In this document: positions 54,587 through 62,303 of the stretch, one piece after another
Layout of the letters: each line of letters opens with the position of its first letter
Numbering within the stretch: position 1 is the stretch's first letter
Assembly: GCF_001591645.1 (NCBI RefSeq)
Contig: NZ_BCVH01000012.1
Location: 44,749 to 108,748, forward strand
Length of the DNA: 64,000 nucleotides
Source: Robertmurraya korlensis NBRC 107688
GTDB taxonomy: Bacteria; Bacillota; Bacilli; Bacillales; Cytobacillaceae
Direction of reading: 5' to 3'
The notes under the pieces: model-generated
The model's input: only the letters and a program-made list of their open reading frames with translations
Told to the model about the DNA's origin: nothing
Database searches by the model: none
Program-made: the position numbers and the translations under genes

Positions 54587-55303
54587 ATGAAACTAGCATT
54601 CATCTCCGACATCCACGGTAACGGCATTGCATTGGATGCGGTATTAAATGATATAAAAACAAAAAACGTTGATAAAGTATTTGTCCTAGGTGATATTTGC
54701 TACCGCGGACCTGAGCCGCAACGTGCGTTAGACCTAGTTCGAGCACTCGATTGTAATGTAATAAAAGGAAATGCTGATGAATGGGTGGTCCGAGGAGTGC
54801 AGCAGGGAGAGGTCCCTGACCATGTTCTAGAACTAATGAATAAAGAAAGAGATTGGATTGTATCCAAACTGTCTGATGAAAGCATCAACTACTTAAGAGA
54901 ATTACCAACTCAATTGAATCTTGAGGTTGAAGGAATACGAATTCATGCTTTTCATGCTACACCTGACAGTTTGTTCGAAGTAGTTCTCCCATCTGCTAGT
55001 GACGAAACCATCCTAGAAAAGTTGGTTACGACTGACGCAGATTTGTTTATCTACGCTCATATTCACAAGCCATACATACGTTTTATGAACGGAAAATGTA
55101 TTGTGAACATTGGAAGTGTAGGGCTTCCATTTGATGGTTTAAATAAGGCTTCGTATTCTATAGTTGATATAAATGAAGGTACTATTCAAACTTCAAATGT
55201 CCGAGTAAGTTATGATGTCCATAAGGTAGTAGAACAGTACAAGAACGTAGGGTACCCAAATGCAGAAATGATGAGTAATGTGGTCTTCAATGGAAGACTC
55301 TGA
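54587..55303 (+). CDS. Calcineurin-like metallophosphoesterase
   Basis: A 238-aa phosphoesterase with metal motifs SDIHGN (7-12), LGDICYRGP (about 34-42), KGNADEW (about 59-65), HATPD and YAHIHKP. The fold is that of the YfcE/MPPED group. The substrate is unknown. It is not obviously tied to the neighbouring clusters. Confidence 0.85.
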   Translation: MKLAFISDIHGNGIALDAVLNDIKTKNVDKVFVLGDICYRGPEPQRALDLVRALDCNVIKGNADEWVVRGVQQGEVPDHVLELMNKERDWIVSKLSDESINYLRELPTQLNLEVEGIRIHAFHATPDSLFEVVLPSASDETILEKLVTTDADLFIYAHIHKPYIRFMNGKCIVNIGSVGLPFDGLNKASYSIVDINEGTIQTSNVRVSYDVHKVVEQYKNVGYPNAEMMSNVVFNGRL

Positions 55304-55330
55304 TGGGATGCTGATAAACGGAGGGATAAA

Positions 55331-55768
55331 ATGTTTATTATAAGATTGCTCCTATTGGTTCTCCCATTCGTCTACATGGCTTTGATTTGGATCCAAACTA
55401 GCAACTTTGATCCAGAATCCGTATATATGCTTTCAACGAAAATAGATATGAGATTTCTTTTATTAATAGGAGCTGGGCTAGAATTAGCCCACCTTTTTGA
55501 ATTTGGTTTATTATATCTTTTCATAATCTTTGGATTTTTGCTATTCGGGAAACTTACTACAACAAAAGAGATTATTGCGATTATTCTTGCTGGTGGATAT
55601 GGTGTATTAGATGAGATTCACCAATACTTTGTTCCGTTTCGTTCATTTTCCTATCTTGATTTATTAAAAAATGCAACTGGGGTTTTAGCATTGTGGTATT
55701 TAACTAGAAGAAAATACATGCAAGAAAATTCAAAATTAGGAGCTTTCCTTAAGAAATTATCCAATTAA
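55331..55768 (+). CDS. VanZ-family membrane protein
   Basis: A 145-aa protein with four hydrophobic segments and the VanZ-like motif GYGVLDEIHQYFVPFRSFSYLD, where D-E-x-x-Q and the later F-R-x-x-S-x-x-D are conserved. The family includes teicoplanin-resistance protein VanZ and many uncharacterised members. GGAGGG lies seven bases before the ATG. Confidence 0.82.
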   Translation: MFIIRLLLLVLPFVYMALIWIQTSNFDPESVYMLSTKIDMRFLLLIGAGLELAHLFEFGLLYLFIIFGFLLFGKLTTTKEIIAIILAGGYGVLDEIHQYFVPFRSFSYLDLLKNATGVLALWYLTRRKYMQENSKLGAFLKKLSN

Positions 55769-55848
55769 AAAGTACATAGGATAGAATTACTAAAGCATGG
55801 GGATTCGTCAAAAAATTTAATAACAATGTTAACTTTTGTCGAAAAGAT

Positions 55849-55864
55849 GTTCTTTATAAAGAAA
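55849..55864. promoter_or_regulatory. SinR-type site 1 upstream of the second RiPP-like operon
   Basis: GTTCTTTATAAAGAAA has an exact GTTCTYT half-site (55849-55855) and matches the palindrome at nine of ten positions. Confidence 0.6.
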
Positions 55865-55927
55865 TGTCTTAGGAGTATACTTGAGGTGCTATAGATAATT
55901 TCATTAATAGTTATCTATATTTTTTAA

Positions 55928-55952
55928 GTTCTTTATGTTCTCTATTGAGAAA
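55928..55952. promoter_or_regulatory. SinR-type sites 2 and 3 upstream of the second RiPP-like operon
   Basis: Exact GTTCTTT (55928-55934) and GTTCTCT (55937-55943) stand as direct repeats nine bases apart. The second begins GTTCTCTATTGAGAAA, a nine-of-ten palindrome. They end just before the ribosome site of the peptide gene. No clear -35/-10 pair was found in 55769-55969. Confidence 0.62.
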
Positions 55953-55969
55953 TAAGGAGGTGAGAAATT

Positions 55970-56152
55970 TTGGGGTTAATCCAGAAACCAACAGTATTGT
56001 CACACCAAAGGATTTATTTTGAAACAAAAGCTAGTGGATGCTTAAAAACAGACAGTGTAACTGCAAACGGCGATAGAAAAGGGTTGGGTACAAACTGTAA
56101 TCCATCAAACAAGGATAGCGGTGCTCAATCAGACAGAGTACACAATACTTAG
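55970..56152 (+). CDS. Putative RiPP precursor peptide (60 aa, TTG start)
   Basis: A 60-aa peptide read from TTG 55970 after the strong site AAGGAGGTG. The N-terminal part QKPTVLSHQRIYFETK resembles lasso leaders: Pro7, then Thr19 exactly twelve residues later, as in the YxxPxLxxxGxxxxxT rule. Cleavage after Lys20 would give a 40-residue core beginning ASGCLKTD, with Asp at position 8 and two Cys (core 4 and 23). The C-terminal half is polar (GLGTNCNPSNKDSG). It is followed by a 14-bp hairpin and then kinase, RRE, peptidase, exporter and nucleotidyltransferase genes. Precursor status is inferred from size, site strength and context. Confidence 0.7.
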   Translation: MGLIQKPTVLSHQRIYFETKASGCLKTDSVTANGDRKGLGTNCNPSNKDSGAQSDRVHNT

Positions 56153-56154
56153 GA

Positions 56155-56192
56155 AGTTAGAAGATGAGGCAAGGATTGCTCATCTTCTAACT
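56155..56192 (+). other. 14-bp hairpin after the putative precursor gene
   Basis: AGTTAGAAGATGAG (56155-56168) and CTCATCTTCTAACT (56179-56192) form a perfect stem around a 10-base loop. No T run follows, so it is more likely an mRNA 3' stabiliser or attenuator than a full terminator. The lasso precursor gene has a hairpin in the same place. Confidence 0.8.
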
Positions 56193-56212
56193 AAAATAAA
56201 AGGATGAAGAAT

Positions 56213-56986
56213 ATGAGTGAAAAAAGAGCCATCATTGCAGAACATATCTTTCTAATAAATTATAGCGATAGTATTTTTGAAAAAGAAATCAATAAATTCC
56301 CTGAAACAGAGGTTGATAGCATAGATATGTACATTAAAATCATGGGGAATTATGGTACCCCTTTTTTTAACTATGATATGAAGATTAAATTAACATCGAA
56401 TGAAATCATTTTCCAAAGAAATGATTATTTAATAGAAGTAAAAGCGGATTATAGTGAAGCAAAGATATATGTTAATAACGATTTTGCTCTCAAGCATGCA
56501 ATGATGAATTTATATAGTTGCTATATTGTTTATAGAAAATGGGGGCTATTATTACACTCATCTTGTGTGATTGACCAAAATAAAGCTCACTTATTTACGG
56601 GTTATTCGGGAGCAGGAAAATCTACTGCTGCTAAACTGTCAAACCCAAGAATACTTTTATCAGATGAAGCCAGTATCATAAAGATACAAGGTAATGAAAT
56701 TACCGTATTTGATTCCCCTTTTAGAAGTGAGACTGAATCGCATGCAAAAAACTTAACTGCTGGTATAGGTAGTATTCAGTTACTTATCCAATCTAATCAA
56801 AATAAACGGGAGTTATTAAAAAAATCTGATGCTCTTATGCAATTAATGGATAAGGTATTTTATTGGGCACATAATCGTGAAGACACTAAAAATATTTTAC
56901 AACTAATGCAGCAACTAGTACAAAACACTCCTGTTTATGAACTGTATTTCCAAAAAAACGAATCGTTTTGGGAGTTGATTTCCTAA
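56213..56986 (+). CDS. HPr kinase-like RiPP tailoring kinase
   Basis: A 257-aa protein of the HprK-related family, paralogous to the lasso kinase at 19971. It has LLLHSSCVI before the Walker A loop GYSGAGKST (about 129), then ILLSDEASIIKI in the place of the SDD motif, so one Asp is replaced by Glu. ATG 56213 is chosen because AAAAGGA is eight bases upstream. The stop overlaps the start of the next gene. The likely substrate is the peptide encoded just upstream, which has several Ser and Thr. Confidence 0.78.
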   Translation: MSEKRAIIAEHIFLINYSDSIFEKEINKFPETEVDSIDMYIKIMGNYGTPFFNYDMKIKLTSNEIIFQRNDYLIEVKADYSEAKIYVNNDFALKHAMMNLYSCYIVYRKWGLLLHSSCVIDQNKAHLFTGYSGAGKSTAAKLSNPRILLSDEASIIKIQGNEITVFDSPFRSETESHAKNLTAGIGSIQLLIQSNQNKRELLKKSDALMQLMDKVFYWAHNREDTKNILQLMQQLVQNTPVYELYFQKNESFWELIS

Positions 56987-57252
56987 TGTGTAAATACATA
57001 AAAAAAAGTAATGTAGAAGCAACTTTACTAGATAACGAATGGATATTATTAAATGTTGACCAATTTACGGTAACTAAAGTTAACCAATTAGGCGGATATT
57101 GTTGGGATTTATTAAACGAAGTACAAACACTTAATGAATTGTATCGTTCTATCAGAGTCCAGTTTCCAGAAAGTGAGGAACTTACCATAAACGATATAGA
57201 ACAATATTTAACTCAGCTTATAGAGTGTGGGTTAGTAGAACATGATATTTAA
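56986..57252 (+). CDS. PqqD-like RiPP recognition element
   Basis: An 88-aa PqqD-fold protein: WILLNVDQFTVTKVNQLGGY and CWDLLNEVQTLNELYRSI, then an end with YLTQLIECGLVE. It is paralogous to the lasso B1 protein at 20906. The ATG overlaps the kinase stop codon (TAATG) and is preferred over an earlier in-frame codon. Such domains bind leader peptides, which strongly supports a RiPP system here. Confidence 0.85.
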   Translation: MCKYIKKSNVEATLLDNEWILLNVDQFTVTKVNQLGGYCWDLLNEVQTLNELYRSIRVQFPESEELTINDIEQYLTQLIECGLVEHDI

Positions 57253-57694
57253 AGAGGAAGTACTCCACGTTCTTCAACATAAACTAGAGAGTGATAGCAA
57301 AATAATATTACCAAGTATAGGAGAAAGTATGTTTCCATTCATAAAAAATGGGGATTTATGTGAATTCGAGTTATTCGACATTGATAAACTAAAAAAAGGA
57401 GACATTATATTATTCTGGACAAAAACTGGGGAACTAATTGCTCATCGTTATTACTGCAATAAATCGCGAAATAATAGACTGTATTATTTCTGTAAAGGAG
57501 ATACCAATCTAGCCTTTGATGAGCCAATAGAAAGCTCCAATATAATTGCTAGATTGACATTTATTAAGAGAAAAGAACGTAATATAAATGTTAATAATAT
57601 AGCAGCGATAACTTGGGGAAAAATAATTATACTTATACCAAAATTATCTGGAATAGTAAGAGCCTATTTAAATAAAAGAAGTGTTTCATTATGA
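57242..57694 (+). CDS. S24/S26-family peptidase, SipW-type, without N-terminal anchor
   Basis: A 150-aa protein with the signal-peptidase nucleophile in PSIGESMFPFIKNGD (about 24-38), then AHRYY (His in place of the bacterial catalytic Lys) and FCKGDTN (Asp). The Ser/His/Asp set is that of the ER or SipW type. There is no N-terminal membrane segment, and only a mildly hydrophobic C-terminal stretch (KIIILIPKLSGIV). It starts inside the preceding gene. It may cut the leader of the upstream peptide in place of a lasso B2 protease. Confidence 0.8.
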   Translation: MIFKEEVLHVLQHKLESDSKIILPSIGESMFPFIKNGDLCEFELFDIDKLKKGDIILFWTKTGELIAHRYYCNKSRNNRLYYFCKGDTNLAFDEPIESSNIIARLTFIKRKERNINVNNIAAITWGKIIILIPKLSGIVRAYLNKRSVSL

Positions 57695-59490
57695 GGAAAT
57701 TTAGTGTGTTTAAGGATTTGATGAAAGAATATTTTAATTTTAAAGATCTTAGGAAGACATTTTTTCTCTTAAAACCTTTTATAATAAAGCATAAAAAAGC
57801 GTATCTTATCATGCTTTTTTTACTATTGGTAGATATTTTATTAACCATTGCTTTTGCTACTTTTTATGGGGAAATTGCAAATGCAGCAGTACGAGCTGAT
57901 GTAGATAAAATAATATCATATATTCCGGTTGCCCTGATTCTAATCATATCTAATATTCTTTACGGGTTATCCGATATTTATTTTGAAACAGTCACTTCCA
58001 GTGGTGTGAAAAGAGATATGAAGAATCATATGTTTAGTCATATATTGAGGTTACCTGTAAGTAGAGTGTCAAAAATAAATACAGGTGAACTTATTACTTA
58101 CTTTACCAATGATATTCATAATCTTGATGGTGTCATTGGATACAGTCTAATCAACCTAATACGTATCCCCGTTGTTTTTACAATCGTACTTTTTTATTTA
58201 GCTAATATCAATTTTAAATTAACTTTTATAGGTTTAATGGTAACGCCATTTGCAATTCTTGCAGGTATTACTTTTGGTTTTATAATACGTAAGAATAGTC
58301 GTAAACTTAACTCCTTGTTTGAAAAAGTAAATATGCGAATTACCGAAACATTCCAGGGAATAGGAGTAATTCGGTCTTTTACTCTTGATAAATCAACCTA
58401 TCACTCTTTTTCAAAGGAAAATGAAGACCTATACCAACTAGAATTATCTAATGCTAAAATCCGTGGAGGCTTTAATGCAGGGAGCGGATTTATTCGTTCA
58501 GGAACATATTATCTCTGCCTTCTAATGGGAGCTTATTATGTGTCAACAGGTACAATGTCAGTAGGATCCCTACTAACATTCCTTAGTCTTTCTGGTTATT
58601 TAATTTCGCCTTTAACAGGCGCTGCTGGTCAGTGGGCAAACTTCCAACGTTCAATTACAGCTATCGATCGTCTTTTACTAATCCTAGATGAACCCGTGCA
58701 CTCTCCAGAATTGCCTTCAAAAATCCAATCTACTAAGTTAGAAAATCAAATAGATTTTAGAAATGTTTATTTTGGTTATAACAAAGTGAATTCTATTTTT
58801 ACTAACATGAACCTTACAATACCTGCTGGAAAAACAGTGGCGTTTGTCGGCCCAAGCGGAGCCGGAAAAAGCACCTTATTCAACCTAATCCAAGGCTTCT
58901 ATCAACCCCAACAAGGTGACATTCTCTTTGATGGGGTATCAATTAAAGAAATGACTGTATCAAAGTTACGAAGCTCTATAGCAAGCGTCCCTCAAGAAAC
59001 ATTTTTGTTTGCAGGTACCATACGTGAAAACCTAATGTTAGCTAGACCTGGAATCACAGAACACGAAATGATTAGAGCTGCGCAAGACGCTTGTATTCAT
59101 GATTTCATTCTTACACTTCCTAATGGCTACGATACGGAAATTGGTGAGAGAGGCATGAAGCTCTCAGGTGGTCAAAAGCAACGGATGGCGATTGCCAGGG
59201 CAATATTAAAGGATGCACCGATTTTATTATTGGACGAAGCAACCTCGGCACTTGATACAGAAACAGAGTACTATGTGAAGGAAGCTTTGAATTCTTTGAA
59301 GAAGAACCGAACCACTCTTGTGATTGCTCACCGTTTATCGACCATTGAGAGTGCTGACTTAATTTTAGTAATGGATCAGGGGAAGATTGTTCAACAGGGG
59401 ACTCATGAGGAGTTACTCAATCAACCAGGGTTATACCAAAACTTAAGCCGGACAAAGTTTAAATCAAAAGTTGAATTGTCACTTGCATAA
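57691..59490 (+). CDS. ABC exporter, fused permease-ATPase
   Basis: A 599-aa half-transporter with about six membrane segments (first 320 residues) and an ATPase domain: Walker A GPSGAGKST near 387, signature LSGGQKQR near 491, ILLLDEATSALD and IAHRLST. No fused peptidase is present. ATGA overlap with the S26 gene shows coupled translation. It is a relative of the lasso exporter at 22847 and probably exports the operon's peptide. Confidence 0.88.
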   Translation: MRKFSVFKDLMKEYFNFKDLRKTFFLLKPFIIKHKKAYLIMLFLLLVDILLTIAFATFYGEIANAAVRADVDKIISYIPVALILIISNILYGLSDIYFETVTSSGVKRDMKNHMFSHILRLPVSRVSKINTGELITYFTNDIHNLDGVIGYSLINLIRIPVVFTIVLFYLANINFKLTFIGLMVTPFAILAGITFGFIIRKNSRKLNSLFEKVNMRITETFQGIGVIRSFTLDKSTYHSFSKENEDLYQLELSNAKIRGGFNAGSGFIRSGTYYLCLLMGAYYVSTGTMSVGSLLTFLSLSGYLISPLTGAAGQWANFQRSITAIDRLLLILDEPVHSPELPSKIQSTKLENQIDFRNVYFGYNKVNSIFTNMNLTIPAGKTVAFVGPSGAGKSTLFNLIQGFYQPQQGDILFDGVSIKEMTVSKLRSSIASVPQETFLFAGTIRENLMLARPGITEHEMIRAAQDACIHDFILTLPNGYDTEIGERGMKLSGGQKQRMAIARAILKDAPILLLDEATSALDTETEYYVKEALNSLKKNRTTLVIAHRLSTIESADLILVMDQGKIVQQGTHEELLNQPGLYQNLSRTKFKSKVELSLA

Positions 59491-59508
59491 GGAAAGGAGG
59501 ATAACGTT

Positions 59509-60513
59509 ATGAACTGGATGGAAGCATTGTATGAACCAGAGATACCTCTTGATTCATCTGATTATAAATCTCTACTGAAAGAAATCATGGAGTTCGGTGT
59601 TGTTCCCCAGGTGTATTACTTATTAAAGCAACAAGGAAAATTGGAGCAAACACCTGTATTCTTTCAAGAAAGATTAAAGGAGCAATACGAAGAGAGTCTT
59701 TTTCTTTCTCTATTTATCAGGAGCCAGCTTACAAAGGTTTTGGATTGTTTTGAGGAAAGAGAACTTCCAGCTATTCCTTTAAAAGGTGTACACTTTGCGG
59801 AAAAATACTTTGGTCATATAGGAGCACGGGGAACCTCAGACATTGATTTGCTGATTCATCCAGAGGATTTAAACAAAGCTATTTCTCTTGTTACTTCCTT
59901 AGGATTTACAGTTGAAGAGGAACCCATCGAAGGACATTTTCACTGCAGTTTTAGTAGACATATACCAAATGCAAGAATTCCTTTAACCGTAGAACTGCAC
60001 TGGAATTTACTGAAGAATGACACCTGTAAGCTTCCCATTGAAGAGTTTTGGCAAAATGCCAAGAGGTTGGGAAACTATCAACATATTTTTGAGTTAAATG
60101 ATTACCATACCTTTTACATGATTTGTTTGCATGGATGGAGACATAATCTTGATTCTCCGAAACACTTTTTAGATATCATTCAACTTATTTATCGAATTGG
60201 TGAGCAAGTTGATTATATTACATTGTTTAATCAGGCTAGACAACATCGTACTCAAAAACGAATGATACGTACTCTTGCAATCGTTTATCAACAGCATCCA
60301 TATTTACAGAAAGTAAAACCATTACCTGTTAGAAGACCTAACTTCTGGGACTATAAAGCCTTTAAAAATGGACACAAGAAACAACTCAAGAACTATCTAG
60401 ATTTTATTGATTATTCGTTTTTTAGCTATGATAGTATCTCACATAGTAAAAATGAATTTTTCAATTGGATGAAATCCTTTCGGCCAACACAAACCACTTT
60501 TCATAACTTCTAA
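59509..60513 (+). CDS. Nucleotidyltransferase-family protein
   Basis: A 334-aa relative of the lasso-cluster protein at 21670, with the motif GARGTSDIDLLIHPEDLN and a later TVELHWNLLKND. Both carry the G-S-D-x-D nucleotidyltransferase signature. GGAGG stands before the ATG. It ends the operon and is followed by a terminator. The shared presence of kinase and nucleotidyltransferase suggests phosphate-linked decoration of the peptide. Confidence 0.8.
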   Translation: MNWMEALYEPEIPLDSSDYKSLLKEIMEFGVVPQVYYLLKQQGKLEQTPVFFQERLKEQYEESLFLSLFIRSQLTKVLDCFEERELPAIPLKGVHFAEKYFGHIGARGTSDIDLLIHPEDLNKAISLVTSLGFTVEEEPIEGHFHCSFSRHIPNARIPLTVELHWNLLKNDTCKLPIEEFWQNAKRLGNYQHIFELNDYHTFYMICLHGWRHNLDSPKHFLDIIQLIYRIGEQVDYITLFNQARQHRTQKRMIRTLAIVYQQHPYLQKVKPLPVRRPNFWDYKAFKNGHKKQLKNYLDFIDYSFFSYDSISHSKNEFFNWMKSFRPTQTTFHNF

Positions 60514-60523
60514 TAAACACCAG

Positions 60524-60561
60524 TAGCTGTAGCGCTTACAAAAAAGCCTACAGCTATTTTT
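60524..60561 (+). terminator. Terminator of the second RiPP-like operon
   Basis: TAGCTGTAG (60524-60532) pairs with CTACAGCTA (60548-60556), followed by TTTTTAA. The following 230 bases up to the next gene hold no gene. I see no convincing promoter there beyond AT-rich sequence. Confidence 0.88.
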
Positions 60562-60809
60562 AATCCTCAGTTTAACAACATACCCACAATAAAAATACTA
60601 ATTTTCTATTGTCTTCCTCACTTTCGCATGATAAAGTAGGTTTATTCAATTTTGAAAAGGCGAATATTTTTTGTTTCTTTAATAAAAATGTTCGTGTTTT
60701 GGTCTTGGTTGATTTGCATTTACTTAATCAACAATCCTATGGTAAGTAAAATCCGTTATGATCCATTCATGACGATTTAAAATATAGAATTTACTAAGGA
60801 GAGATGTTA

Positions 60810-62075
60810 GTGAGGAAGAACAGGTGGTTGATCGCATTATCAGCAGTGGGGATTCATATTTCAATTGGCTCCGTGTATGCTTGGAGTAACTTTACTGCAC
60901 CGTTAAAAGAGATGTTTGGTTGGTCTGATTCTGAAGTGGCTTTAACCTTTAGTATTGCTATTTTATTTTTAGGATTATCAGCGGCCTTTTTAGGGCATTT
61001 CGTAGAAAAGTACGGACCGAAAAAAGCGGGATTACTAGCTGCGGTATTCTTTGGGATTGGAATGACAGGAGCGGGGTTTGCGGTTGATATGGAATCGAAG
61101 TCCTTATTGTACTTGTTTTACGGGGCACTTGGAGGAATTGGACTTGGAGTAGGTTATATTGCTCCTGTATCTACTCTTGTTAAATGGTTCCCTGACCGTA
61201 GGGGATTAGCAACCGGTTTAGCGATTATGGGATTCGGCTTTGCTGCGGCGATTGCTAGCCCGGTGATGAACTCTTTGATACACTCCGTTGGGGTGGCGAA
61301 CACGTTCTACATTCTAGGTGTCTCTTATTTTATCATCATGGTTCTCTCTTCTTTATACCTTGAGAAACCGGAAGAAGACTGGTTGCCAGAAGGATTTAAA
61401 GAGAAAATCGCTAGTGGAAAAGCAAAAGCTACGTTGGATTTATCACAATTAACAGCGAATCAAGCAGTAAAGACAAAGCGTTTCTGGTATTTGTGGTTTA
61501 TGTTGTTCATTAACGTAACTTGTGGGATTGCTATTTTAGCAGTAGCAAAGCCATTAGCAATGGAAAGCATAGGAATTGATATGGCGACAGCGGCAGCTTT
61601 AGTTGGTGCCATTGGAATCTTTAATGGTCTTGGAAGAATTGGTTGGGCCTCATTATCTGATTATATTGGTAGACCAAATACGTACACAGCATTTTTTGTC
61701 TTGCAAATGGTTATTTTCTTCTTCCTTCCACAAGTGTCAATTCAATGGTTGTTTATGGGGATGCTCATCGTTGTCTATACTTGCTATGGTGGGGGATTCG
61801 CCTCGATTCCAGCTTATATCGGAGATTTGTTTGGAACAAAGCAGTTAGGTGCGATTCACGGATATATATTAACCGCTTGGGCTGCTGCTGGCTTAGCGGG
61901 TCCGCTGTTCGCTGCATGGATTAAGGATACGACAGGAAGCTATGCAGGAAGCTTAACCTTCTTTTCGGGATTATTTGTACTTGCGCTTGTTATTTCTCTA
62001 TTGATACGAGCGGATATAAATAAATTAAAATCGCAAAAAGTAATTAATCAGGATTCAGTAAAGAAGGCTGGATAA
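60810..62075 (+). CDS. MFS transporter, oxalate/formate antiporter (OFA) family
   Basis: A 421-aa transporter with twelve hydrophobic segments. The N-terminus GIHISIGSVYAWSNFTAPLK and GLGVGYIAPVSTLVKWFPDR are hallmarks of the OFA/YhjX group, which move monocarboxylates such as formate, oxalate or pyruvate. GTG 60810 is chosen because AAGGAG is eight bases upstream, while an ATG two codons earlier is only two bases from it. Confidence 0.87.
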   Translation: MRKNRWLIALSAVGIHISIGSVYAWSNFTAPLKEMFGWSDSEVALTFSIAILFLGLSAAFLGHFVEKYGPKKAGLLAAVFFGIGMTGAGFAVDMESKSLLYLFYGALGGIGLGVGYIAPVSTLVKWFPDRRGLATGLAIMGFGFAAAIASPVMNSLIHSVGVANTFYILGVSYFIIMVLSSLYLEKPEEDWLPEGFKEKIASGKAKATLDLSQLTANQAVKTKRFWYLWFMLFINVTCGIAILAVAKPLAMESIGIDMATAAALVGAIGIFNGLGRIGWASLSDYIGRPNTYTAFFVLQMVIFFFLPQVSIQWLFMGMLIVVYTCYGGGFASIPAYIGDLFGTKQLGAIHGYILTAWAAAGLAGPLFAAWIKDTTGSYAGSLTFFSGLFVLALVISLLIRADINKLKSQKVINQDSVKKAG

Positions 62076-62082
62076 TAAATAA

Positions 62083-62111
62083 GGGTTCATACTGCAACAT
62101 AGTATGAACCC
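62083..62111 (+). terminator. Hairpin after the OFA transporter gene
   Basis: GGGTTCATACT (62083-62093) and AGTATGAACCC (62101-62111) form a perfect 11-bp stem. No T run follows, so termination may be partial. Confidence 0.6.
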
Positions 62112-62235
62112 GACCCTCTAACTTAACCACTACTATCATCAACTTCACAAATAATTTCACCGGAAATACTAATCCATACTACTTTTGGTACCTTCTTTTT
62201 AAAAAAAATAAATTTTACACAGTGTGTTTTTCTTC

Positions 62236-62262
62236 TAAAAAAATCGCGAAATTTGTCGATAA
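62236..62262 (+). promoter_or_regulatory. Sigma-D promoter of the chemoreceptor gene
   Basis: TAAA (62236-62239), 15 bp, then GTCGATAA (62255-62262) closely match the sigma-D consensus TAAA-N15-GCCGATAT used for motility genes. It lies about 40 bases upstream of the start codon. Confidence 0.8.
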
Positions 62263-62303
62263 TTCATTTAGGAAAACAAAGTAATTTAAAAAAGAGGTGC
62301 ACA

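Noticed and set aside
17781..60513. Genomic island bounded by integrase or attachment repeats
   Set aside because: AT-rich accessory content suggests transfer, but no integrase, tRNA end or flanking direct repeat was seen.
60562..60795. Promoter for the OFA transporter
   Set aside because: Several AT-rich hexamers are present, but no pair with good spacing stands out.
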